From Amoebophrya sp. A120 (taxonomy: Eukaryota; Sar; Dinophyceae; Syndiniales; Amoebophryaceae), in the NCBI GenBank assembly GCA_905178155.1, contig CAJINV010000008.1:868001-932000 (forward strand): a stretch of DNA of 64,000 nt. Reading direction: 5' to 3'. Under the pieces are notes generated by a model. That model made no database searches, was not told the DNA's origin, and worked only from the letters and a program-made list of their open reading frames with translations. Positions 1 to 12,600 of the stretch are shown here, in pieces; position 1 is the first letter of the stretch, and each line of letters starts with the position of its first letter. Made by a program: the position numbers and the translations under genes.

Positions 1-475
1 CCACATTCTTTTCAACCCGATTATTCATAGTTGACAGACGCCGCTTCCATTTTCGTATTAATTAATTTGCTGCTAGTAATTTCTTTTCGGGATAGTTAGT
101 CATTGGTGGTTCAACAAACTTCTTTATTATCTGTCAAAGAGCGCAGTCGCAGACCCACCAGTCGCAGAAATTTAAAGACATACAATTTTCTTGACATAAA
201 AGCGAAATATATAACGTATAAGGTCTACGTTGATCGTCCTGGAATTTCAATTTGTTCCACGGATACGTCGTCCAGGTTTAGTGCAGTTCATCGAATCCAC
301 GACTGAGTTTTTTTTCTAAGTCAAGCCTATGTATTGAGGGCCACCGATCACAATTGTACATTTTCTTCACGAGTACGATCTGTGTCCGCAAAAGTTTTGT
401 TGAAATAAATAAGAAAGCCTTTATCAAATACGACGAAGTCATAACTCTTCGGTAATTAAGTAAACGTATAACGAC
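1..475. other. AT-rich spacer at window edge
   Basis: No coding signal could be supported. Short open frames on both strands have no recognisable composition or motif. Confidence 0.5.
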
Positions 476-880
476 ATGAAAATGGGTGTTTACAACAAGT
501 TCAGACAAGTTGTCACGACCCTGCTTCTCGCGACAGGGTCCTTGTTTCCAGCGGCGGCACCAGCAGAGGTGTGTGCGGTGCTGTTAGGAGGACCCGCAAA
601 GAGACACAACCGGACGAGCCGCAGCCGCAGGCGCTCGGCCTCCCTGCCAGCAGCGTTCCCTCCGGCACCGTTTGCCCTCGACAACGCAAACGAGGAGGAA
701 GGCGACAACGCAAACGAGGAGGAAGGCATCTTTCCATTGCTCGTCGAAAGAGTTTGTCAGGCGACACAACCGAAGAATCCTTCGAACATGCACAAAAGTA
801 TGAGGGAGACTGACGACTCGCAGGAACAACAGCCGGACACGAGCGACAGGAGTACTTACTACGCTTTCTCGAATACTTAA
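476..880 (+). CDS. putative small secreted protein (uncertain)
   Basis: A 134-codon ORF starts at an ATG after an AT-rich leader. The N-terminus has a basic start (MKMGVYNKFR), a hydrophobic stretch and an Ala-rich small-residue end near residue 30, which looks like a secretory signal peptide. A basic Arg/Ser segment follows, then an exact tandem duplication of the octapeptide DNANEEEG encoded by a 24-bp direct repeat near 680-728. The tail is polar. I recognise no family. It could be a complete small secreted protein or the first exon of a gene continuing at about 1165. No conventional GTA donor fits, and the join would need a frame change. Treat as hypothetical. Confidence 0.3.
   Translation: MKMGVYNKFRQVVTTLLLATGSLFPAAAPAEVCAVLLGGPAKRHNRTSRSRRRSASLPAAFPPAPFALDNANEEEGDNANEEEGIFPLLVERVCQATQPKNPSNMHKSMRETDDSQEQQPDTSDRSTYYAFSNT
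681..728 (+). repeat. 24-bp tandem duplication inside the small secreted ORF
   Basis: Two adjacent copies of a 24-bp unit (cgacaacgcaaacgaggagg and four more bases) encode a repeated acidic octapeptide. The unit is a multiple of three, so the reading frame is kept. Confidence 0.8.
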
Positions 881-1164
881 TGCAATAGAGGTTTAGGTTT
901 TTGTTTGTCTTTATCTTTTTGGTGCTATTTTTGAAGTCCACCGCGTATAGGATTTGTTCAAAACTCATTGCCGTTCATCATCATCGCAATCGCCACTATA
1001 GCTCGAATGAGGTAAAAACTCCCGTAACTAATATCTACTACAAATGAAGTACACCGCCGGCGCTTTTATGAAACAGCAATTGCTCTTGCATCATTTGCGA
1101 ATTTATCTGTGCGCTGAAAAAACTAACTCGCGAAATATGATGAACAACCGAACCAAAAACCACA

Positions 1165-1773
1165 GGAACTTTCACACCCTCGACACTTTGTCCGGACGAC
1201 GATCGGGGCACCGACAGCGAGAGTGAGGGCGACGGATCAGCATCAAGGTTGGAGGACTTCCAAATGGGTCAAGCCTTCGATATGAATTTGTCGTCTCCAG
1301 CGCCCCACGGTGGAAAGGGTGACGTAGAACAAGAAGAACGGGTAAGCTCTGCTCTGCAGGAGAAGCGAAGCGAGCACGCTGACGAGCTGGAACAAGCTTC
1401 TTTTTGGGTTCCTGTTCCAAATATAGGTTCATGTTCGAGAAAACGAAGCCGCAGCGGCACCTATAATCGCGCCGATTTGCTGCACTCATGTCTGCAACGT
1501 CAAGCGGACCATGTTGAAAAGAAGTTAGCAATGCATCCCATCTTCACGGACAAGACGAAGACTGTGCCACGACACCGACATGCTGCACCAGCAGCACGAA
1601 TGTATGTTGTTGTCGAACCAAATCGTGATCACGATCAGCCAAATACGCCGCCATGCAGCGACGGTGAAGAAGATGAAGAGTGGGGCATTTTCCAGTTGGA
1701 TGAGGATCGTCCTAAGCAGGATCTATCAGGAAGCGACTCTGAGACGATTGACGTGCCATTTCCAGCTCTATAG
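1165..1773 (+). CDS. probable terminal exon of an unrecognised acidic protein
   Basis: The frame is open from just after a stop at 1141 to the TAG at 1771-1773. The usable segment probably starts after the acceptor-like ...aaccacag ending at 1164. The translation is strongly biased: an acidic Asp/Ser/Glu opening, a basic KRSRSG patch in the middle, and an acidic C-terminal stretch (DGEEDEEWG) before the stop. This bias supports real coding sequence. No Met codon near the 5' end is convincing, so it reads as a last exon. The upstream exon was not identified; the ORF at 476-880 is a candidate. No family recognised. Confidence 0.35.
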   Translation, partial: GTFTPSTLCPDDDRGTDSESEGDGSASRLEDFQMGQAFDMNLSSPAPHGGKGDVEQEERVSSALQEKRSEHADELEQASFWVPVPNIGSCSRKRSRSGTYNRADLLHSCLQRQADHVEKKLAMHPIFTDKTKTVPRHRHAAPAARMYVVVEPNRDHDQPNTPPCSDGEEDEEWGIFQLDEDRPKQDLSGSDSETIDVPFPAL

Positions 1774-3649
1774 AAGTAACAACCTCGCTACTACATCGAG
1801 GACCGTCTCTCTGTCGCCGGCAGTTGGTAAACCCAGAACCGCCAAGTAGAAATTTGTAATTAGATGAAACAACAAGAAGTAATAGACGAGTGAATCACGT
1901 GGTTGGTCGCGACGCTGCGAAGGCCAGGCGTCTCGTCCTGAAACAAGATCGTTACCGAAGTGAAGAAGTATCCAGTGTGCGCCTCAATTTTTTCACTAGA
2001 ACAAGATTAGATGGACGTACGCGTTTCTAGGAGCTTTTGATTGCAAAACGAATGCATATCTTTGATGTTTTATTACAGTCGCAATCGCTTTTTCTGTCAC
2101 TCATGATGACCGATCCATGAATGCCAATCCACGCCCACAACTGAGTCTCTCGAGTGGTCCGTATGAAATTTTTCCATATTTTCCGCGACAACGAAGATTG
2201 GTGAATATTGAATTTTTGATTCAAACAATATTAATTGTTCTCGTAAAGCGGGTGTAGCGAGACTGGCATCATTTATTAGGGCGGATGAAAGTACTTACAC
2301 ATTAATTAACGAATTGCTATAGAATTGTCCAGAAATTGTCTAGAAAAAAAAGCATGAAATGAGAAGAGACCCTTTTATTTTTGATTTACATGAGTCGACT
2401 TTGAATTTGATTCGTGTCAGTGGGATATATCCTGCAATTTCGGCGCTACGTCGTCACGTGTGCGTGATCTTGAAAACTTTCTCAAAATAGTACACACCGA
2501 ATCATCTCGGCTTATGCCCCAGGATACGTAAACTGACGAACGCCAACATCAAGACAGAAAGTGATTTGGAAAAGTAGGAGTTGCATTCATGGGTAGTAAC
2601 AGTAGCTTCCTACTTGATTTCGTACACTCAAGACGTCAAGAGAATCACCGCTGCTCCGTATCAACAAGGCAGTATGGTCGTGTGTCCGAAAAGAGCCCAC
2701 GGCCATACACATACTAGCCCGAGGGAGAGATGGAGTCCGAAAAAGAAGCGTTGCCTGCGACGTTGGATAATTGGTTAGCCAAGAATCTACTTTAGCTAGC
2801 ATCAGCAATTCGAAAAGGGAGCCATGTTTTGCGACCCACGAGGGTGCGGTGGCTAGTCAGGAGAATCTAGTGACAGTAAAAACAATGACAACAAACCATG
2901 TTGGTGTACTAGAGCAACTCGCTGAGAGGGAGGTCCGCAGGGCCCGCTTCGCACGAAGTTGCAGTAGTTCCGTTAAGTCTACTGGTAATAAAATCGCTAT
3001 GCAAATGAAATCTCCATTACTAGTCGACCTTGATGAAGGTCATGTTAATTCTCGCGTTTGATGGTGATTGTGATGTTCTTCGCCTGTCGTGGTCTTCGAG
3101 GCCTAGTAATACCTTCGTCGCCCGCCGAGCCGCGGAGTCTTTGATGAAAAAAAGAAAGGAGGTCTGATGATAAAGCTAGAGGATCTACCGTAAGAAGTTT
3201 GGTTTTCTTTCCTCAGCCAGCCTTTTTTATTTTTACTCGCACCGGAGGCTTGTACTACTATTAATTTCATTCACCGCTCGGATCAACCTGTGTGTAGGCT
3301 TACACGTTTACTTTTGTTTTATGGTCTCTCTTTGCACTTTTCCTTTTGTTTTTGGCTGCCAATGGTGATGTCATGAATTGGTTCATTGATCGCGTGGTGT
3401 GATTACCAACATCAGAATTTTTCGTGTTGTAATACCGTGTCGCCATAAAAATGCTGGTTTGGTTCTTTGTATCGTGATTGCTTTCATCTTCAAGGCAAGT
3501 ACAACTACAGTAGTAATTCATTGAGTCATTTTGTTTTTTCTCGTATCTAAATCTATCGCTCCGGCGACGTACAGAACAAAGAGGCGTGCGTTGCATCTCA
3601 ACTTCGCAGGACGAAGATATTGATTCGAGGTTTGCAGCGCAAAAAAATC
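1774..3649. other. intergenic, AT-rich
   Basis: No gene is supported. A 42-codon ORF at 2589-2717 begins MGSNSS, a myristoylation-like start, and an open segment at 2771-3061 could be an exon, but neither has a recognisable partner. A gcag trinucleotide context near 3610, 40 nt before the next gene's ATG, could serve as a trans-splice acceptor; this is inference only. Confidence 0.4.
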
Positions 3650-6600
3650 ATGAAGCGTAAGCGACGTGACCCTGGGGACAATGTGGAGGGCGAGCGAACC
3701 AAGCTCCGTGTTCCCCAGCAGGGTTCTTCGGGATTCGCGGCGCAGCGTCACTGCCGGATCGCGGTTGTCAGTACGCGCGGGCAAGAACGAAACGGACGCG
3801 CGGCCGTTTTTCGTCGGGTATGCGCTGGCCTTCTTGTCGCGTCCGCAACAACCGGGCCGGGCTGGCCAAATCCCGAAATGCAGCATCGAGGAGGCCTTTT
3901 TGCACTCGCCGCGAAGCAAGGTGACAAACGCAGTGTTTCTAGCGCTGGCCCACAACAGACCGACGTCGGCATTGAATTGCGGAGCAGCTGGGAGGAGGTT
4001 CCCGCGGCGGCAGAAGTGCTCGAATTCTTGCGCGAAGTAAACCCCCGTAGCGCTGTACAGTTTTTACAGGACAAAATTCTTCCCGAGGAGATGTTTCAGA
4101 TCGATGCCTCGCGTGACGAAGCAGCATCGAGAGAAACACGGGCAGACGCGCGGTCGGAAGACGGCAACGTGCCGGAAGGGTACGTTCGCAACACGCAAGT
4201 GCGAAGGTTTCTCAACCTGCTAATTAGAAACCATTTCTTTTCGCCCCGCATCGAGATGCTCCGCTCCGTTGAGCGCGCACACAGAACGGAATGGACAGCG
4301 ATGTTGAGCAAAAAAGACACGGCAGATGAAGCTGCAGAGACTCTGCCACAGGAAGAAGATGCCATCGGCAAAGCTGTTGGGTTAAAACAGAAAAAGAAGA
4401 ACCACCAAAGAGAGAAAGGTTTGGCAGGCCCGCGCTGTGACGTCGAGGACGCGAAATCATCGACTTTCTGGCTCCTTCTCCCGAATGGCGAGGGAGTTTG
4501 CGAGCGGGCACTGTCGGCGCACGCGTCCGCTGCCGGCGCTACTGGTACTACGGTTTCTTTATGGGAAGCGGAGACGGAGGCCGAGGGCTCCTATTCCTTC
4601 AATGGCCGCTCCTTTCCGTCCACGCCCTTCGATCTGGTCTTGTTCGACAACCGTGCGCCGGAGTTGCGCGGAACTGGGAAGGGGGTGGCCATCCTGTATG
4701 TGGATGTGACAAAAGTTCTGCAGAAGCGACGGCTTGCAGGAAATACTTCGAAGGGTAGTACCAAACCAGACCATGATGAGCGTGGTACTAAGCGTAAGAA
4801 AGTACTAGAGGCGCAGAGCAAGCAGGTACCCCGGGTACTGGCGTTAGAGCGGCTCAAGCAGAGTTTGGCAGGGCAGAAGTTGATTTTTCGGTACGCGGGG
4901 GGCAACCACACCAAGCACGCCGACCGGCTGGCGGGGTACGGCGTAAAACTGATGATAAAAAACACTGAGTACATATGGAAGTGTCAGAATCGCAATCGTC
5001 AAAGTTGAAACAATTTGTAATGCATAAAATGCATGACCCGAGGCGCGTGTGTTGCAGAGCAGGCAAGTGAGGCCGATTGTAAGCCTGTTTAGGGGTATGC
5101 AATGTGCTGCCAGAGTAGCATGACAGGAGCAGTCTTCTTTGCCCAAACAGCATGACAGACTGGATGTGGGTGCCCCAGAAATTTGTCATGCGGCACTTAG
5201 AAACTGTGGCTCCAACTGACATCGATTTTATGCATCACAAATTTTTCGATTTTGTCAATTTCGATTCTGACGCTTCCATAGTACAAGGCAGACGCAAAGG
5301 CTTTAGACATGGAATCCGCGGCCTTGACTTTTCACGAGCGGCTCGGGACCGACTTCGTGGACTATCTGAAGATGTTAGAGAGCAAAAACAAAGTCGAAGA
5401 ACAGACATCACCGCCAGATGAAATAAGTCCCGACGGGACAGCTACTGCTACAGCTAATTCCACTTTGACTTCGTCCTCGTCCTCTTCGCTGCACATAATT
5501 GAGCTTTTGCGTTCGGTGACGCAAAACTACCCGGAGCAGGGCCAGGTTCTGACGAATTTGATCAAGAAGGAACTGGGAAGGGACGTGTCGGAGCGGAGCG
5601 GAAAGGTCAGCGAAGACGAGGACGCGAAGGAGGACATTCAGCTCGACGACCTAGACGACGAGACCCACTCCGAGGCCAAGGAGGCGGCCAGCCTCGTCAA
5701 GCAGCGGTTTGGTATCACGGCGGGGGCGGCCTCCGTCATCACGTTGAACAACCAGGCGCTTGAAATTGACCAAAATTCCCTCGGCATTTACCCCATCCTC
5801 GAGAAGGTGCTGCCCCTGTTCAAAGCCCTCGAACGCGTTTCCGACGTGGTGGCCACTACGGTTGGGCGTGTCCGCGGAGGTGAGGAGGCCCAGGGGGAGA
5901 ACCACCTGAAAATAAATGTTGGACAGATGGCACGAGGGCTCCCGAGCGGGAGCACCGAGCCGGACTCGACAGGGGACAAGAATGCGTTGAGCGCAGAGTG
6001 GCACGAGAAGATTTTTTCGGAAGTGGTAACCAAGAACCCGGTTTCGCGGGCTGCGGCCACAGCGTCTCGCTTTGACCCGTGGTACTTGATTGGGGAGCAG
6101 AGGGGCGCAGGTGGCGCTTCGGGGACGCGACCGAACCCGTTATATCAGGTGGAAGCCGATCCAAAAGCCGTGGAACGCGGTTGGACGGCGGATTACCGGC
6201 GCCTATCCACGCAGCCGCAAGGGGGCGGCCACGGGATGGCTGCGATGATGGGGATGATGATGATGATGCCCCAGGCTCCGGAAATTCTGCGTTCCCTGGT
6301 TTTCACGGTCGTCATTCTGGATTTCACAGTCCTCAAGCACGCGAAGTTTCTGTTGCAGGTGCTGCGCCAGCAGCCTACGGCCTCCACCATCTGGCTTCTT
6401 GTCGATTCCGTGGACGAAACTGACCAGGAACACAGATTTCAGGCGTACCTCAAACGTTTGGACATCTACGACCGAGAGCAACTGGGCGACCACAACATTG
6501 ATCTTCTTGGGGCGGAACGAACGAGCGGCCCCGGACGAGACGTGCCGGAAATTACGTCTCCTGCGAGAAGAGCATCTAAAAAGGCGGAAGAAGTGGACCT

Positions 6601-9600
6601 AGTAAGAGAGAAAAGAATTGCGCATCTCCGCCGTGAGTATAAGTGTTTCGTGCAGAAGTCACGCGCCCTCGTAGCGAAGGCATTCTACAGGATCCTCGGA
6701 ACAACAGCGACAACCGCAACGAGAACACCGACCGCAACTGCAGAAAAAGGAAAAGCTGCCGGAAAGAAAAAAGGCAGTGACGAGAAAAACAATGACATGG
6801 CGGAGGAGGAAGAGGACGCGGACGCCGCGAAACGAAACGCGACGGCGTTGCTTCTGCAGAAAAAGCGAAAGAAGGCCAGCTTGTTCCTCCGCGACCTTGC
6901 AGAGAGTTCGAACGATTTCTTTCACCTTGTGTACGAGAAGACGATCTCATCGGACGAAGAGGCGAACTTTGCAGAGGAAAGCCTCAAAGCGGACGGGTTT
7001 GACGAGCAACAGATGATTTTGCAGCAGCTGATGGGTGGCGGCGGGGCTGGCGCGCTGGGTGCGCTGACAAACAAGGAGAAAAACAAGGCGAATCACCCGA
7101 GTCAAATAAGCGTCGAACAGAGCGCGATCGAAAGCTGTGAGGAACAACTCCGGGAGGTAGTTGCGAAAGCGGTCAAACCGGCGTTTCTGAAGAGGTTTGT
7201 CGTCGAGGCCAAGGAGCAGCCGGCCGGCGATGTTTGGGATACAGAGATTGTACAAGACCTGCACAAAGAAACGTATACACCCGTGGAACCCAACCGCGCA
7301 ATATGCACGAAGGGACTTGCTTCTGCATCACTGTGAGTTTGTTTCTGCTCCGTTTTTCGCAGAACTTGGAATTAGAAAACGTACCTAGTACATGCATGGC
7401 GCCAACCAAAACACGAGGATAGAGTGTTTCGTTTGTTTTCATTTTTTCCCGAGCTACACGACGTTTGCGTCGTGTTCGTGCTGCGTGTTAGACGCTGACT
7501 CGTGCTGCAGATCATGAATAGCACTGGCTCATCGTCGTGATGTAGTGCTTGTCCGCCTTGGATACGCGAGCCTGCCCGTGCCAAGTATCATTTACAATGG
7601 GCAGGTTGAGACTGGAGAAGAGGTGTTTGAAAATTTTGAGCGCCGGGACTTCTATCACCAAATCTCAACGGCGCAGCGCATGCAGCGGGAGCTTCGCAAG
7701 AATGCGGAGCTGTGGACAAGCGGAGACTGGGAGGGACACCTGAGAAAAACCGTCCTGCGGCAACCGCTCTTGGCACACCACGAAGCCATCACAACGGTAT
7801 GCCAGTAAAGGAATTTATCTTGTTGTTTCTTGTGAAGCTGCGCGTGTATTTTTCCATAAAAAATTATTTCACAACCAGCTGGTCCCTACGTAAAAATTTG
7901 TTCTTCGCTCAAGATGATGACAAATGCGAACGGGCGTTCTGAGGATTTTTTCTCCCAGATGCTGATCGTTCAAAACAACAAACTAATCTTCTCGCTGATA
8001 CTGAAGTGAAAAATATCTTTCCGGTCATTGTTGGGTCTCTGGTTGAATCATGTGGTATATATAGTCGATCCGCCACACGCATCAACTAGGATGAAGATTG
8101 GCTATCATGCGTAGAGTTTGAAATGAAACCTTTGTGGTGGTTCAACTGAGTGTTGGCTCTATAATTGTCACCGCTTTAATATTGCTGCACATGCATGCGA
8201 AATCGTTTACGGGAATCTGAATATCCACCACCATACTTGCTCAGGAAGCGATCACGAGCGGATCTTCCTCTGGTGATGATGGAGACGGAGGAAACAAGAA
8301 AGCGGACCAGCAGGAAGGGGCGCAGAGCGCAAGCGAGAAAAAAACGCGCCGCATTCCCTGGCACTTCAAACAGCTCGACATTCCGGAAAGCTTTGCCTTC
8401 TTCGAACTGGACACGAGAGGGACCACCCCTGATGGAACCAAAAATGATCCCTCTCCACCTGCGCAGGAGGAGGTGGGGCGTACTTCAGCCGCTGCATTCT
8501 ACCACATTTTTTTTCTGGCTTCGGATGCGGATACGTACTTGCTCAAGGAAGTACTGCTCGGAGCTCAGAAGAGAAATCAGGTGGACCGCGAAGTATCATC
8601 GTCCGAAGAACAGGTGGAAACCGGCTCCTATTTCGGAGTCGTTTTTATGACGGATGATCTGTGGAATCGGTACGCGAAACCCTTTTTCGCACAGGCCCGC
8701 AGGAGCCAGCAGCACCGAAACGAGCTTACAACGGCAGAACTGGCTGCCTTGCGCCGGACCAACAACCTCCTCGCGGACCAAATGCGCTCGGAGCGGGTCA
8801 GAGCGCCGGCCCAGCGCATCCCTCCCGAGGCGCACAGCAAAGTTCTGCGCTGGTGGTGCAACGGCCGGCTCATCGAAATGCTGAGCGGGGCGGATCCGCA
8901 TCCGCATCCGCAAGAAGGAACAAGTGGCAGCAGTGGCGTGACGCCGGGTGGTAGTACCACTACAGGCCACGTCGTGCCTTCAGACGCACAAAGGATCCGG
9001 GTGCCCCATCTGCGCACCCTGGAGATTCTTCTCCCCCCGCCGATCGATCTGGCGGCCGAGTACACCTCCGGGCAGGGTGGCGATCTAGTGGTGGTTCTGG
9101 ACGAAAAGGATCACACGATGATGGCCCGCGTTAATGCTATCCGGGCGGAGTTTTCGGATCACGCTGCGAGCGGCTCGACCGCAAATCTGAACGAACTGTG
9201 GGGGGACTACCCGGAGCCATTGAAGCTGACGCTTTCCTCGGAGATGACCGCCGGGATGATGAACAGTAGCAAAATCCTACGCGGCAGCAATGTGGACGAC
9301 GAAGACGCGACCGATGAAATGGAAGGGCTGGTCAGCAGTCCCGCCGCGCTTCTGTCTGTGTACGCACTGGTGGATCCCCTGTCCGAGGAAATGCAGTTGC
9401 TCTCCGAGATTCTGAGGCTCCTGCTCACGACGTTCCCGACGAAGGTGCACCTGCTGTTCACGCCAGTCGAACAATACACCAAACCCCCCCTGACGAACTA
9501 CTACCGGCAGGTGGTGTTCCAGGAGGACCAGCACGGCGATGAATCTGGAAAGAACTACTTCGGAGTAGAGTCTGGTGCGAGAGGTTCTAGTTCTAGCAGC

Positions 9601-12600
9601 GCTTCGATTGCGATCACAAAGTCGAACGTGTTTAGTTTGAAGCTGGAGGTGCCTGACCCCTGGCTGGTCTCTGCCACCGAGGCGGAAGCGGATTTTGACA
9701 ACCTGATTGTATCGTTTCCGTCGAACACGCAAGCAGGGACGAAGAGTACCAGCACGTCGAGCATGGGCAAAAACGTGGTGCACGGAATCTTCGAGCTGCA
9801 GTGCATGTACATGGAGTATGGAAGTGCCATGTGGGCCACCAAAATGTCAAAGTGAAAGCAGTTTGTCATGCACAAAAGCTGCGTCATCAAACTCAAATTA
9901 ATCAGCGTGGTCGAGCTAGCGCTCGTTTTTGCACATTACCTTGGCTTGAGAGCACGGCAAGTATTCAAAAGTAAGTATCTTACTTGGGATGTATGATCAA
10001 TTTCACGCCGGCAATTTGAAATCTCACCTGGCGCTTCCATACGGAGGGCCAGGCACTAGTCGCGAGTGAGGAGAATGAGTTGGCGATGTTCTTCGGGGAG
10101 CAGCCTGCGGCAGGTGTAGAGCTCGGCATCTACGGAAGCGACCGATCGGAGCCCATGAGCGACGCGCGGGTGCTCCGGAACCACGGGTACTTTCAGCTGG
10201 CGGCGAACCCGGGCATGTATTCGATTCAACTGCTGCCGAAGACTGCCCGCGACTGGGAACTGGTCTCCGCGCCCTTTCTTACCGTGGATAGCTACATCAC
10301 GCCGCCCTATCTCATTCGCGTACGCAGCCGCCCGCAGGACAACGGGATGGGGGAGAAAGGGTCCTCGCCTTGGGGCCGGCTACTGCATTTGTCCGCGCAG
10401 AAGTCGGGTGAGGGTAAAACAACCACGGGTACTAGGAGTTCTTCTATGGTAGAACAAGGCACAACAGCGCCGGACGGCGATGAGGAACCACTGTCCACTG
10501 CCTTGGACGATTTATTCTCCGCCACGCTCTCGAAGCTGTCTGACCTTTTCTCGTCGTCCTTGGACGGAAGCGGAGCAGTAGAAAGCAGCGGCGAAGATGA
10601 AGAAGCAGTGGCTGCAACCACGGAAAACGCAGTTGCGCTAGTAGGGAACAAAGCAGATGATGCGGATCATCTGGGTGTACTAGCAACTGCAAAGCAAGAA
10701 GCCCCCGTGCACATTTTTTCGGTGGCGAGCGGGCACCTGTACGAGAAGCTGTTGAGTATTATGATCCTGTCCGTGCGGAAGCACACCACGGCTCCCCTGC
10801 ACTTTTGGTTTGTGGACAAGTTTTTTTCGCCCAGGTTCAAGCACTTCATCCCCACGCTGGCGCAAAAATACCACTTCGACTTCACCTTCATCAGCTACAA
10901 GTGGCCGTCGTGGCTAAACCCCCAGCGGGAGAAGCAGCGCCTGATCTGGGCGTACAAAATCCTCTTCCTCTATCCTGAGTAAAAACGTACCCACACCAGA
11001 GTCAAGATGGAAAATCTGCTAGACAAATTGGCCAACTTTGCTTGTTTCGCATGACAAATTTGGACGAGTAGTGTAGTGCTGTTTGAGCTAGTTCAGCAGC
11101 ATTACAGATCTAGTCTCTCATGCTGATTGGAGCATGACAAATTTCAAGACGCCCTTAGAAAATGCTTCTCATGGGGCTCCGCATGACAAACATTTTAAGC
11201 ATGCAGATTTGCATGACAACTATGGTGTGGGTACGTTTTTACTCAGGATATCCTCGACGTGTTCTTTCCGCTGAACGTGGAGCGTATCCTTTTCATCGAC
11301 GCCGATCAAATCGTCCGCGCGGATGTGCTATGCAATGCAAAAGCATCGTACTAGTATGAATTGCATTACAAATTAGCCCAGCATTACAAATTAGATTTGT
11401 AATGCTGATTTACCTTGGGAAAGAGATTTGTAATGCTTAAATGCAATTGCTACGAGTGCGATACTTTTGCACAGAATATGTGCGTGAGTTGCGGGACTTT
11501 GACTTGCAGGGGAACGTGTACGGATTTGTGCCGATGGGGGACACGAACCTGCTCACGGAAGGCTACCGGTTCTGGAAGCAGGGCTACTGGAAGAACCACT
11601 TGAACGGAAAACCGTACCACATCTCCGCGCTCTTCGTGGTGGATCTCAAACTGTTTCGCGAGAGCGCATATGCAAGCCGCAGCTGGTGTGACAATCATCG
11701 CAATGTCGCCCGGTGAAATACTATTGATTCTATGGAATTGGAATGAAAGTTTCATCCAACGATTCATTGATAATTTTCAGTGCAATTATAATTGGCTGCC
11801 GCTTCCATCGCTTGCTCTTCCGACGTCTTTCGTGACCATTTCTTGAAGAGAACAGGACAGATTCTGGTATAGGGTGAGCATTTATTGTTCTTGCAAATTA
11901 TAGAAATATGAGCATCTTGTTGCGAATAGATAGTTGGGATTGTTGACAGCCCTTGCGCCGGGCATATTCGTAGCGGGGACATTCTGCGGGAGACCTATAA
12001 CCAGTTGAGCAGGGATATTGAGAGGAAAAATCTCCCCTCCCCATATCGAAAAGGTACGTTTGCGAAAATTTGTCTTGCTGATTTGAGACCACAAATCACG
12101 TCTGTCTTGCAAGAAGACAACTCCACAGGCTCTGCCGCATTATGCAGGCGGTTTGTGATGCTGTTGGGCCTACAGCGTAGACGTTTCCCATGCTAAATGC
12201 CTAGGCCAAAAGCTCTCTACTCAGGCTTGGCAGGAGCCTGCTTTCCTCTACTGCAGGACAGCTCTGACTTGTATATGCAAATCCAGCATAAGAAGCGTCG
12301 TTTTGATATGGAGAGGGGGGATTTTTCCTTTTGATAAGGGACCCGAATTCGTTGGCCAATCTGGACCAGGACCTGCCTAACTTCGCCCAGCATTCGCTCG
12401 GCATCTTTTCTCTGCCAAAGGAGTGGCTGTGGTGCGAAACCTGGTGCGGGTCCGAGGAACTCTCCAGTGCCAAAACGATCGACTTGTGCCAGAACCCTCT
12501 CACGAAGGAGCCGAAGTTGACCATGGCCAAGCGCATCGCGCCGGAATGGGTCGAATATCACGACCAGGTGGTGGCGTTGCAGGAACAAGTCGACCACGAC

